Shown piece by piece: positions 1 to 11,097 of a DNA stretch of 64,000 nucleotides. The notes under the pieces are model-generated. The model was not told the DNA's origin. It ran no database searches and saw only the letters and a program-made list of their open reading frames with translations. The stretch is from positions 372,001 to 436,000 of the forward strand of contig WHVA01000014.1 in NCBI GenBank assembly GCA_015179125.1, written 5' to 3'. Numbering within the stretch: position 1 is the first letter of the stretch; each line of letters starts with the position of its first letter. The stretch comes from Gautieria morchelliformis (taxonomy: Eukaryota > Basidiomycota > Agaricomycetes > Gomphales > Gomphaceae). The translations under genes and the position numbers were made by a program.

Positions 1-36
1 AGAGGTCGAGAAGGATGATGCTGAGGATTTTGTGTC

Positions 37-2030
37 GTGCAGCGAGTGAGAGATGTGCCCTCGCTGCCCCTGTCCAATCACTTTGCTGCTCTGTCAATAG
101 CCCCAGATACTGAAGATACAATTCCTGTGTCAGAGGCTGGGTCGCACACAGCAAGCAATAAAGACACATCAACCGCCGACATTCCGAAAAGTCCTTCACC
201 ACGATTGAAACGTTGGGAGCGAGCCCTTCCCAAGCACTTCATGGTCGCATCCGTCCCCTCTCCAAATTCGCTGAACCTCAAGGTAGAGATCCAGACAACA
301 GACACTGCTGAAGTCAAAGGGGTGACTGCACTCCTTGACAGTGGTGCGACTGGGTTGTTCATCAACAGTGAATTTGTCGCCGCTGAGAAGTTAACCATGC
401 GACACTCCTACGCCCAGAGCTGTTCATTGTTCGTGCCCTGGAGGGGCTCACCCTGGTGGGGGAAGAACATGGGATTATTCAGGACGTGAAGAAGGCACTT
501 GGAGATGGGTCACTGGAGGATGAGGTCGCAGGGGCGGTAAAGAGGCTGCAAGAGTCTGGTGGGAAATCGCTGGTGTCTGCAGAGTGGGCTGAGATGGATG
601 GGTTGCTCACATTCTGAGGTAAAGTTTACGTTCCAGATGTCCAGGATCTTAGGTGACGAATTGTCGCCCAGCACCATGATTCACGGGTCGCTGGTCATCC
701 TGGGCAATGGAAGACCCTTGAACTTGTCTCACGAAATTACTGGTGGCCTCACATGTCACGGTATATTGGCGAGTACTCCAAGACATGCGATTTATGCCTG
801 CGAACAAAGGCATGAAGGCAGCCACCCCTCGGTGAACTCCACCCACTCCCTGTCCCTGAAGCTCGCCGGGACACGATCAGTGTTGACTTCATTGTGGAAC
901 TGCCTGATGCACATGGCTACAATGCTGTGATGAATGTAGTGGACTCGGTCTCCAAGTGGGCACACTTCATCCCCACCAACACCATGATCACTGCAGCTGG
1001 AGCAGCGCGACTTTTCCTACACCATGTCTGGAAGCTGCATGGCCTCCTGTGAACGGTGGTGTCAGATCATGGGGTCCAGTTTGTGCGCGAATTCACTCGC
1101 GAGCTTTATCGCCTGCTGGGAATTCGCATCGCAGCCTCCACAGCATACCACCCACAGACTGATGGGCAGACAGAGCAACTCAATCAAGAGCTAGAGCAGT
1201 ACCTTCGACTCTTTGTCAATGAGCGACAAGACAACTGGGACGACCCCTTTCCCATGGCTGAGTTCCAGTACAACAACCATGTGCATGCTTCCACTCGTCA
1301 ATCACCCTTCATGCTGGACACTGGGCGGCACCCACGAATGGCCTTCGAACCACATCAACCCCCATCGAACCTTGAGTCTGTCAATGAATTCAAGGAACGC
1401 ATGGAGGAGTCACTGTCAGAAGCAAAGTTGGCACTGGCAAAGTCGAAGGAGGACATGGTGACATACTATAATCGCCGACGTGAAACCAGCACCTACATTT
1501 TCTCCGGGTGACAAGGTTTACCTCAATGCAAGCGATATACACACCACCCGTCCTTCGAAAAAGCTAGCTCATCGGCAACTTGGCCCCTACGTCGTTGAAC
1601 GCCAAGTTGGGTCACAAGCCTACCATCTCCACCTCCCAAGGTCTCTAAGTCGCCTCCACCCTGTTTTCCCCGTCATTAAGCTCACTCCTGCTCCATCGGA
1701 TCCAATCTTGGGTCGGCGACCATCCCCACCACCTCCACCCATCCTTAGAGAGGGCGATGAGCACTTTGAAGTTGAACAGGTGTTAGACAGTCGCATGTGA
1801 GCAAATCGCCTCCAGTTCCTCATCAAGTGGAAGGGGTATGGCTACGAAGAGAATTCTTGGGAAAATGAGGGTGATGTCCAAGCTTCTGACCTCATTGCCG
1901 ACTTCTACCGTTCGCATCCAGGTGCCCCTCGTCGCATTCGCTCCTTGGAGGCTGTCACCTTTCAGAATCGCATCCCTGTTCCACCAGTGGGACTTCATGC
2001 GTCGGGTCGCCGCATTCTAGAGGGGGGGTG
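37..2030 (+). pseudogene. Decayed gypsy polyprotein: protease, integrase, chromodomain
   Basis: Fragments follow in order. A retropepsin-like site reads VTALLDSGATGLFIN (about 316-360). A junction then leads into a linker of the kind normally found before integrase (about 430-640). The HHCC zinc region includes CDLCLRTK. The integrase core has SVDFIVELPDAHGYN, VVSDHGVQF and TAYHPQTDGQTEQLN. A GPY-type region follows, then a chromodomain with FLIKWKGYGYEENSW. RT and RNase H are missing. In-frame TGA stops fall near 615, 653, 1051 and 1798, mostly where relatives carry arginine, as expected if CGA became TGA. Frame changes occur near 489 and 1500. The last codons read ILEGG followed by TGA. Confidence 0.88.
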
Positions 2031-2031
2031 A

Positions 2032-2527
2032 TGTCAGGGGAACACCAATCACACACTGCGCATGATCGCATGCTTATCGCACGCATTATCGCACTGTGCA
2101 TTATCACACACTGCATTATCGCAGCATGTTGTTGGTGGCCCCTGAGCTTCTCCTAGCCTTTAGCATCCTTCTGTCTTGTGTTCCATTTATTTCCCTTCCT
2201 GTTCCAGCCCCTTCCGACATCATTCCTTCCTCATCTGTCCAGCCCTGTTATCGCTGGCATGATTGCTTATGTAACTCGGGCATTCGGTGATCGGGCTAGC
2301 ATGCCCGAGTTTGCTTATAGTCGTAGTTAGGTGGCAAAGGGGTTCCTTAGAGTTTTCTCTTTGGATCCCCCTTCGCCAGGTATGTCTATGTCCTGTATAT
2401 AGTTCTCTATCTCACTTTGGATCCCCCTTCGCCAGTTCACCGCTTGAGTGTAGAGCGTCTGCCTAGGTTGCCATTATAATCTCCCCTTTAAGGTTGAGCC
2501 CCGCAAGACCACAAGTCAGATCACATA
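2032..2527 (+). repeat. 3' LTR of the gypsy element (end approximate)
   Basis: It begins TGTCAGGGGAACACC directly after a G-rich polypurine tract (about 2019-2028), the usual arrangement at a gypsy 3' end. A related element on the minus strand at 60245 has the same junction. A 20-base direct repeat, TTTGGATCCCCCTTCGCCAG, occurs at 2360-2379 and 2416-2435. The end is placed at a CA near 2527. Confidence 0.55.
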
Positions 2528-2595
2528 ACCTGTGAACAACGTGGCGGAGTTCGCAAGATAGGCAGGAAAGGGAACATGTCTTATCCTAAACCACT

Positions 2596-3275
2596 ATGTC
2601 CTCCAACGTTAATTTCTCCAAAATGACAAGTGCTGAGATGAAACAGCACTTTGCTGACATGGTCGCTCAGAAGGAAATGGCCGAGAAACGCGAGGCCGAA
2701 GAGCACAAACGGAAGGAGAAGGAGAAGGAGCGCCAGGAGGAGGAGCACAAGGAAAAGGAGCGCAAGGAGAAAGCGTGTAAGGACAAGGAGTGCCAGGAGA
2801 AGGAGGAGCGAATTCGCAACGCAAAGCGGAAACGCGAGGCAGCGGAGAAGGCGGCTGCAAAGGTGAGTCCGGAAAAGTTCCATAGGTCCATGGGTGATAC
2901 TAATAAGAGACCTAGGAAAAACTTGAGGAGTACGAGTCCGACACTGCGTCGGGGTACTCTCCAGAAACCACGCCGGCGTCTCAGGGTAAAGGCAAACAAA
3001 AGGCACCGGTCTCTGCAGAGAACCTGGTGGCGGAGTGGAAACATCATGCCGACGAGTTCCAGAGAGCACGGGCTGAAAAGGCCGGACACCTTAAGGAGTT
3101 GAAGGAACTGGAACCCGCCGTCGCAACTGTGGTAACCGGGAAGCGGAAAACGCGGGAGGAGGAGGAGGAGGACATAGAGAGCAATGGAGCTCCATCTGCA
3201 CTAGTCGTTAGTGGCACGAATGCGTGCGTGTTGAAAGAACTCTCCGGACGACCTGGAGAGTATCCCCTGGAATGA
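2596..3275 (+). CDS. Two-exon charged coiled-coil protein, unknown function
   Basis: Exons are 2596-2862 and 2916-3275. The 53-bp intron has a GTGAGT donor, a TACTAAT branch-like site and a CCTAG acceptor, and splicing it joins two frames into one of 208 aa. The start is the first ATG (MSSNVNFSKM). Residues about 25-95 are an almost uninterrupted run of K, E and R (EKEKERQEEEHKEKER), typical of a long charged helix. The C-terminal half has WKHHADEFQRARAEK and an acidic run after KRKTR. I do not recognise a family. It sits 60-70 bp past the gypsy LTR and could be an element-associated or gag-like protein rather than a host gene. Confidence 0.55.
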
Positions 3276-3702
3276 CGGCTCAGCAGGACTGTCCTATGTC
3301 ATCTGCTAAAACGGTGGAAACATGGGCGGCAAGGCAAGAGAGCACTGCAATAGAGCCGATGTTGGAACAAGTAAACAACGTAAGCTGAAGAATGGGAGTT
3401 CAGCTCGAGGTATTGCATAAATATATGGCCTCGTCAAGGTTGCCTGGGTATATAAAGAGGTATCTACCTGAACGTAGGTAGACCTGTACTAAGTGGAACT
3501 GGGAAAGGGACGCCAACTCCGCATATAGTATTCGGTTGGCAGTTGCACTGTGTTTCATCCACACTCTCTCTGGCCATTGAAAATATTGACTCCGTTACAG
3601 TACTACTAATCTTGAAGCCAAGGTAAAGCTTGCTCTGTATTAGACGATGTATAATGAATCTACCATCGCTTTCTCTTGGGCCCAGTATCAGATCTCTCGA
3701 TT
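3276..3702. other. Intergenic, nothing recognised
   Basis: There is no conserved open frame. A TATATAAAG-like stretch near 3452 and pyrimidine runs near 3560 could belong to the promoter of the downstream hydrolase. Confidence 0.4.
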
Positions 3703-4818
3703 ATGCCAGTGATCACGGTAGATGCAGTACGTTCTGTTACCTTGTTCTCTCTCAAGTACCTTTTATAAACCTGTTCAGATCCTTTTTGATATGGACGGGT
3801 AACGTAGCGGTGGTTTATCAGCTCATATGATGGCTCACCCTCCCGCATTAGGACCCTCGTCGCTTCTACCCCAGGTGTGATGAGGGCGTGGCGTACGTTT
3901 GGGAAAGACTACGGATTCGATGCCGAAACCGCCATCGAGTGTACGTGCAGTTGTCTCTCTAACGTTGCTATCGCTCACGCTTTGTTGACCCAGCGACGCA
4001 TGGTGTGCGGCTCTGGGATTCTCTTAAACTGTGGTGTAATTTGAAAGACGACGCAAAGATCAAGGTAAGTGAATAAAAGTGCATTATTCCGTCCATAATC
4101 ACGTGGACGCCTTGACAGGCCGAAGCCGACCGCTTTGAGGAAGAGGTTCTTAAGGGCGGCGTCGTTGCTCTCCCTGGCGCTATAGATTTATTAAATCAGG
4201 TACCCTTGCGACTCTCTCCATCTTTCTCATCGAACCTTCCAGTAATATATCATCGCGCAGATCCGTGCTGGGTCAACGTCGACGAATCCGGGTTGGACTA
4301 TCGTAACAAGTGGTATGTTCCATCTCTAGTTACCCAATTCCCTGCATCCCTAATGAACGATACTTCCGGAAAGCTACAAACGTCTACGCCCCACAAGCAC
4401 TGTCCCAAGCCGGAATCCAAGTCTCCCCCTTTACACCCGTCACGACTGCTAACGATGTAACTCATGGAAAGCCTCACCCGGCACCCTTTCTTGCCGGTGC
4501 AAAATCCCTCAATGTGGACCCCACGAAGTGTTCGTTCCCTCTGTGTGTATCTTGATATTCGTCCGATATGGCGTAACAGGCCTTGTGGTCGAAGACGCCG
4601 TCAATGGTGTGATTAGCGGTAAGGCATCAGGCGCACGCACGCTCGCGTCATCTACAACTACCCCACGCGAAGTCCTTGCAGCCTCTGGCCCTGACTGGAT
4701 AGTTCCAGACTTGACTCAGTAGGTTATTTTCATATATGCCAATCTCTCTTTGACATGGTTATGTAGCGTGTCGGTTCGATGGGTGGAGGGTAAACTGGAG
4801 GTCACAATTCGAGACTGA
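3703..4818 (+). CDS. HAD-family sugar-phosphate phosphatase (DOG/GPP type)
   Basis: Nine exons: 3703-3717, 3779-3798, 3852-3940, 3994-4064, 4119-4199, 4261-4312, 4374-4529, 4580-4718 and 4767-4818, giving 224 aa. All introns are 48-61 bp with GT-AG ends and no stop remains. HAD motifs: FDMDGTLV near residue 8 (nucleophile and acid aspartates, DxDGT), WTIVTS (motif II), the lysine in THGKPHPAPF (motif III), and VVEDAVNG (motif IV metal-binding acid). The cap region contains THGVRLWD. This matches yeast 2-deoxyglucose-6-phosphate and glycerol-3-phosphate phosphatases, soluble enzymes that remove phosphate from small sugar phosphates; the exact substrate cannot be read. The 15-nt first exon encodes MPVIT and is the least certain piece. 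Confidence 0.85.
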
Positions 4819-5440
4819 ACAAGAATAGATCTGCGATATTCCCATATGCATGTTTGGACCCTACCATTGCTTTCTTGTTCAGGGTCGCCTTATAGATGTG
4901 GTTATGTACTTCCATAAAATGGAGTGCTATTGTTAGCACGACACTGAAAATAGTCCTTCTGGCTCTAGAGAGCACCGGACCTGCGCTGTCAACACTACGG
5001 CATATATACTTGTAGATCCCACAATGCCGGGATATGAGCTCACCGTCATCAGCGGTGGTGAGCATATACTGTTTATAATGTGTAAAACGACCTGTAACTG
5101 TTGTATATGGACATATACCACATATACGTATCGCCTTCATTATTGTCTGCTGCTAGCTTGCAGTCTCGACTCTCTCCGCACCCCCCGAATTTACGTCAGA
5201 CCTGTGGCGAAGACACCAGAATTCGGAAATCGGCATTATATTTCCCAATATAGTAGCGGATCTGCATATGTGACATCAGTAGAGTTTCTTGCTGTTCATA
5301 ATCGAGTGGTGTATCCGGCCTCAGGCCTCAAGCATCGCAAGTCCCTAAAACACATTAGCTACCAATTGTCTAACATTAGCTGAGTACAGTCCTGTGCAAG
5401 TCATTGTTAGCGAACATTCGATGGCTGTAAAGGCGTCGCA
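4819..5440. other. Intergenic, nothing recognised
   Basis: This is AT-rich sequence between the hydrolase and the 3' end of the POL2 pseudogene. Open frames here are short and show no family motif. Confidence 0.4.
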
Positions 5441-8400
5441 ACTCGCACCAGAAGTCTAGGAAGACTATGCACGGTTGCCACATTCACGATGGTGCGCAAT
5501 TTACGACTGTACTCGGGAGCGCTCAGGGTACACTGATACGCTCCAGAACACGCGCAGTTTCGCGACACATCTTCCGACCCAATCCGACTGTTTGCATTTG
5601 CCGCGCTTCAAGTCCTGCGGTGCAAAATTTGCCTCCAGTCTATGCACCAGTGCGATCAAGGCGAACTCGATAGCGAGTCGATCATATTCGCAGTCACAGA
5701 TCTGACACTGCAATTTGGTAGGGTCCAGGAGGGAAATAGATCCACATCTCGACAGAGGTCGAAGTCACGAATGAAGCTGCAATGTTGGCAAATAACCACG
5801 GGTAACTTAAGCGGCTCGCAAGGATTGCGAAAGATGGCCTCATCCGCGAACTCCCTAACCCCCACCAGGTCCAACAGGTTACGCTTCAAAATACCGACTT
5901 CGATACTGAACTCCTTCACGAGTGCGAATGTCGCGCGAGCCGTCTTCACGAATTCAAGACATGGATTGGACATATTGAGGTGAGATCCCGGTAAGATTGG
6001 GAAGGTGAAATCCGCTTCAGGATTGTCCTGCATCATCGCGTCCTTGTAAGTTCCCCAACAATCTGGGATACGGTCCGCAACATTTTCCGTGTGAGACGTT
6101 GGGCAATGAAGGTCCTAGTTACCTCCATTTCCTTCTGTTTGAATATGTCGTGTTGTGGTCCAAAATCTTGAGATAGGTTTTGGAGAACTCGCATGGGGGT
6201 CCTGGAAGATTCACCACCTTTCCGCTTGATTTCAAACATCTTGACGATGAATAATTTTACGGTATCACTGTATCGCAGCCGGCAGGAACCGCTCGATATT
6301 CCATTCCATGGAGACGGTTATGGTCTTGGTCTGCTCCATAGCAAGCGGATCTCACAGACGACAGCGCCGCAGGGTTAATATAAGAGAAAATCATAATAAG
6401 CATCGGTGTCAAGGTGAATGTGTTTGAATAGCTCATGTAACGTCACTGCTGCCGTAATATACGTAGCATACGCGAACGCGGTTCCCGGCGGTTTGTACTA
6501 CGTTGGAACCTAATCGCTTGAATTCCGCCAAGAGCTGGATGAAAGCCTTGCGCCTGAGCCTGTGGATAAATCGTTGAAGATTTGGTTCGAACATATTGGC
6601 CGAACTAGAGCATACCCAACGCCAAAAGTGGTCCACGGCTAGGTCAGCGGGGCTGTCTAGATAGCGTGCCTTATCAAGGAGCCAGGCCTTAACCATGGCC
6701 TTTAAAATTCCGAATATTTGTGGAGAAACGGCCGAATCACCCAAGTAGTGACGTTGGCTTGCTGTTGGCCTTGCGAATAACCCTCCAATGTGTGCGAAGT
6801 CGAATCGAATGCGGTCGAACCGCCACTGCCCTCCATCTCATTGACGATGGCAGACTGCAAAACCGCATGGACCGCAAGATTGCGCACTTTGGATAGACAA
6901 GCATACGTTCGAGTAGCATCCTGGTGCATTGAACTCTGAGTTTGCAAGTTCTTCCCAGATTTTTCGATCGTCCTCCATGCCTCCGAGGTCAGGCTGGTCG
7001 CCCGGAGACCACCATAGTAACATATCCTGCTTCTGGGGACGTCTTGAGAATTCAATGTCTGCCCTAAACAGCGGTTGGTCGCCTTCAATGTGACCGATAG
7101 GCACGTCGATATACGATGCCTGATCCACCGTCCGATAGAGCCATTGTCCGACACACAAAATAGCGGCTTAACATTTTCTTCGTGACATCGCTTTGCCAAG
7201 GGAACACCTCCAGAGAGTGCGCCGCCCGATTGCTCGGCATGGTGAGCACAGGGAATTTAGGTAATTTGGAAACCAATGTCTCGAAGTAAGATAGCTCCCT
7301 TGCCGATGAGATCACGAGGATGTATGAACGATTCTCCAACAGGTCTAATTCCCGCGATATCGCTCTGAGTGCGGTTGTATCATTCCCATGATATGAAGTA
7401 TTGAATTCGAGATTCGTCGGATAGTCGATGAGGGAGGCAGCTTCACCCGTCTGCTTTAAGTATTCCCGGTAGAGTTCTTGCAAGCGCACCAGGGGCTGTC
7501 TGCGAGTAGCAGGATCCACAATGTGCAAGTGCACACTTCCCGTAGGATTGAAAAGTGCGAGGACGTGGATGGGAGCAGTTGAAGCAGCTGAGTGGAATAG
7601 GAAAATATATTTTAGTGAACGATCGCCACTGAAGTTGAGGCTAATTTGTTTTTCTACCGAACAATATGCTGTTCCCAGTTTCAGCAACGCTCGCACGACT
7701 AGTGGGACCTGTGTTGCTAACTTGCTCACGGGTAAGCGTTCGTTCAACAACAATCAGGAGACTTAGTTTGAGCTCATATACCCCGTCTACGTTGGGGTTG
7801 TTCACCATATTGATAAAATGTGATTCTTCGCGAAGAAAGAGGTCCTCCGAAGTGGTGATTTTATACAGATTGAGGCATGGGTGACCCCGCGGGAGGGTGC
7901 GGAACGATCTGTTCATGAGAATAAGTGTGGTCAAATGTATTATCGGCCGTTGGAGATTTAGGTAGAATTCCCTAGGTATACGAAGGGTGACTGGGGTTCA
8001 GAATCCACCGCGAGCCATAAGATTTGTACAGTACTATGTCCCAAGAATGAAAAGCTCGCACTTTGACGCCTCGGAACATGGAAGTCAATTCAGATGCACA
8101 ATATATAGGTATATCATCTTTTTTGAGTACTAGTACATGCAGTTATTTTTGATACGCCAAACCTGGCAGGGAGTCCCCTACCTGAGTAGTCGACCCACCC
8201 AGTCGAACCTCGCGCCTTTTCCTCCCAGCGTGGGCGTATGGATTTCAGCCACTTGGAATAATTCACGGCAGGGTCTGGAAGATGTTTCTTATGGGTGATG
8301 GCGCTTCCCTTCTTGTCCATTTTGCTGTTGGAACTGGTCCCACGAGGGTTGGCGTGGCTAGGATCACCTGAAAATCCTCTATATCCACCACGCCATTGCT

Positions 8401-9575
8401 GGGCAACGGGCGTTCGGTTTTCGGTGCTTGCTTGAAAAAGTCTGTGACCTTGTGCCGCTGAAATTGTCTTCCAAAGCAGCAACTCGTTTGTGGAGCCAGT
8501 CGGGATGTCGAATCCTTGGAACTGGATTCGAAACCTTTTGCACTGCCGCTGGAATGGTAATAAGTTTCTGGATGACGGACCCTAGACGTTCAATATAGTA
8601 GTTTCAATCAAGAATGGAGCGAAGGTCGAAGTTGGCCAGACTGTTGTCCTTCAGCCACTTTCCAAGTACGTGCGCTGCACGTTGTCTTCAGCAGAGAAGA
8701 TGGCGATTGTGGGCAAGTTGCAAAGAGTTATACACAATGATCAGCTTCTTTGCCTCGTCGACTTGGGCTAGAGAGCTTCCATCGCCCAGTAAATTATCTT
8801 TTTTTGAGAAGCCCTTTGTATTCGTACCGTTGGTCACAGAAGCGACGCACGGTGTCAATGTAGAACGGGTTCTCCCTCTGACAGATAATCGATTCCCGGT
8901 TGACGGACCTTCGTGTCCTTGGTCTTTTTGTACACCTTGCGAATGAAGCTCTGGAGGTTAGCCCTAATGGGCAAGCCCTTGACTGTACACAATGGCATGT
9001 GATGAAAAAGTATGAGAATAGTCACCTAGTCGTTTATGGACTAACGCTGTCTGCTCGGCGTCCGTCAAATCCGTGAAGCATCGTTTGGCGTCTCCTGGCC
9101 GTTTAGGTGGAAACGTCGCTTGGTTCAGTGCATGTTTGACCATGTTGAACTCATCCCGATGTGCAGGGAAAAACTCTCCTCGCCAAGCCCATGTCATGCG
9201 CATGTCGCACGTCTTGTCCGGCCGGTTATAATCGCATACGGCGCACACGGATTCATCAACAACGGAGTCTGGCTGTAGACGGTTCGACAACAAGATATTG
9301 GGATACATGGCTGCGACATCCAAATGGTAAATTAATGGCTTATCGATGCGTGCATGATTGTCGCGCATTTCCCCCAGCGCGCTCTGTATCTGCGACTTGA
9401 CTTCATCGTAATTTGTTACGTTTTCCAGGGACATTTTAGATTCCACAGAGATGCAGAATGTCAGCGCAGCATCCACCTGGTCGATGAGCTATTGTGATGA
9501 AAATAAGTCAAAGACCTAAGGGCACGAAAATTCGTTCAAGCACCTTTTGCACTGCATCTGGCTCGATTAATTATG
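5440..9575 (-). pseudogene. POL2: DNA polymerase epsilon catalytic subunit, internally deleted pseudogene
   Basis: Reading leftwards from about 9575, fragments match Pol2 in order: [11 protein letters not shown], then motif A ([13 protein letters not shown] near 9330) and [10 protein letters not shown]. After YNSLQLAHN (near 8705) the sequence jumps directly to IAIFSAEDNVQRTYL. This removes roughly 350 residues, including the fingers NSFYG motif and the DTDG metal-binding motif. Next come [65 protein letters not shown] and the C-terminal cysteine region near 5650 ([15 protein letters not shown]). There are repeated frame changes, a stop where the [10 protein letters not shown] motif should start, and non-intron insertions. 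The N-terminal exonuclease domain is absent. The gene is essential in fungi, so an intact copy should exist elsewhere. Confidence 0.88.
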
Positions 9576-10464
9576 TCGTGATCTATGTGCCTTCTGGGAC
9601 GAGTGACAAATGACTTGTGAGGCACGTAGTTGAACCAGTCAATTAAGAATAAAATGACCTCCAGTATGTTTTAAAGTGATCCCATGAAATACTTTGCTGT
9701 TCGGTGATGGGTGGGGGCAGCACCAGGCACTTTTCCAGACGACGGCGTCGACAGTTCCGTTACGTCACATGATGGACTTTACTGTCACGCTAGCAAAAAT
9801 GGACATCGACGACGTATCCTGGGGAGATTTCCTGCCAGTTCACACAAAGACATTCTAGAGGACAAGCTTCTGGTCATATTCTCTCTCCTGAGTCATCCAG
9901 GAATCTCATATTAATACCTTTCTCTTCTCCTTGCCCAAAGGTTCGAAACCGTGCCGGTCAATTCATGCGTACCATTACTACCATAGCGATCGAGTTGTTC
10001 CATTTGCTGCCAAAATATTTATGATCTCTGGCATACATTTCCAACTATAGAAGTCCTTAAAAATCAACGAGCGGCCATCTGTAATGCGTTGACAAGTGAG
10101 ATAGCACAATTGTGCCCACGCCACTATTCCCAACAGGATATAAGACAGCTGCTCAGTGATCAAGCATTTCTAACGAGCTAGGAAGCTCAAGGGACATGTT
10201 GACTAGTAGATTCTTATAATGAGTGTAGCGGTAGAGAGTGTGGCTAGTGGTAGAGGCGGCGGGAGACAGCCCTGTCTTCAAGTGGTATAGTTGAACTTCC
10301 CGGTGCTCGCGGAGCGTGAAGTTTGAGTCGGAGATGGGGCTGTGCCGAACTTACGACCAACACATCCATCACCGTCAGTCGTTCTCTCTTGATTATCCTT
10401 CCCATTCAGCTGGACTGAAGACAAACACTCTTGTAGCTTGCCGCATTCATATCACAGTAGCGTC
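9576..10464. other. Intergenic or gene relics, nothing firm
   Basis: There is a short open stretch (about 9795-9855, MDIDDVSWGDFLP) and a minus-strand frame (9978-10163), neither with a recognisable family. The last ~150 bp before 10465 should hold the promoter and 5' UTR of the synaptobrevin gene. Confidence 0.35.
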
Positions 10465-11097
10465 ATGTACGTCTTCACAATCCATCCGCAGCACCCTGGG
10501 TTTGACGATGATACAGGTCGGAACCTTACGACCCGTACCTCCCCCGCGGTGGTTCGTCTTCCAACCCGTCCGGTGAGCCTGCGCGTGGGCAAGGGAATGC
10601 AAAGACTGCAGCCATCCAGGCGCAGATCGACGACACCGTTGGCATTATGAGAGAGAACATCACCAAGGTTGCAGAGAGGGGTGAGAGGCTGGACTCGTTG
10701 CAGGACAAAACAGGCCGGTTTGCTTCACTCTGCTGTGTGTGATAGCTTGTTGATATGTGACGTAGATAATCTGGCGGTTTCCGCGCAAGGGTTCCGGAGA
10801 GGTGCGAACAAGGTCCGAAAGGTGCGTGTCGTGTGTTGCTGCTGCTGGACGTCTTCATTCATGGGACTCATGCCGAATTTTAGAACATGTGGTGAGTAGA
10901 TAGATTCAGGACACCCCACTAGCTTCACTAATACCGTTAAATGGTGACATCAAGGTGGAAAGATATGAAGGTACTTGACCTATCTCTGTCACTCATCACT
11001 TACTGACTGTATGTCCCAGATGCGCATCATCATTGGCGTTGGCATTGCCATCCTGCTGGTCATCATTATTGTGCCCATCGTCAAATCGACCAAATGA
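10465..11097 (+). CDS. Synaptobrevin/VAMP-type R-SNARE
   Basis: Exons: 10465-10466, 10517-10713, 10766-10821, 10884-10891, 10955-10970 and 11020-11097, giving 118 aa. The start codon is split: AT lies in exon 1 and G opens exon 2. The protein starts [13 protein letters not shown]. The SNARE helix contains [19 protein letters not shown] (arginine of the ionic zero layer in AERGERL) and [26 protein letters not shown] juxtamembrane motif precedes one C-terminal membrane anchor ([19 protein letters not shown]), with only KSTK after it. Such proteins sit on secretory vesicles and pair with plasma-membrane syntaxin and SNAP25-type partners in exocytosis. Intron 2 would use a GC donor (10714-10715); all others are GT-AG. 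Confidence 0.93.
10884..10891 (+). other. 8-nt microexon of the synaptobrevin gene
   Basis: AACATGTG lies between an AATTTTAG acceptor and a GTGAGT donor. It supplies Asn, Met and two thirds of the first Trp of the conserved WWKD motif. Without it the WW motif is lost and the frame breaks. Confidence 0.85.

Larger units (their letters stand above)
1..2527 (+). mobile_element. Ty3/gypsy chromovirus remnant, 3' part
   Basis: The pol remnant (37-2030) is followed by a purine-rich tract and a 3' LTR starting near 2032. The left end of the element lies outside the window, or was lost. No RT or RNase H stretch lies between protease and integrase, so the copy carries a large internal deletion and cannot move by itself. 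The right end at 2527 is an estimate, because no second LTR is available for comparison. Confidence 0.85.

Noticed and set aside
2609-3089. Antisense Leu/Phe-rich and Pro-rich frames opposite the coiled-coil gene
   Set aside because: They mirror the Lys/Glu codons of the sense strand; the sense strand has a perfect intron and start.
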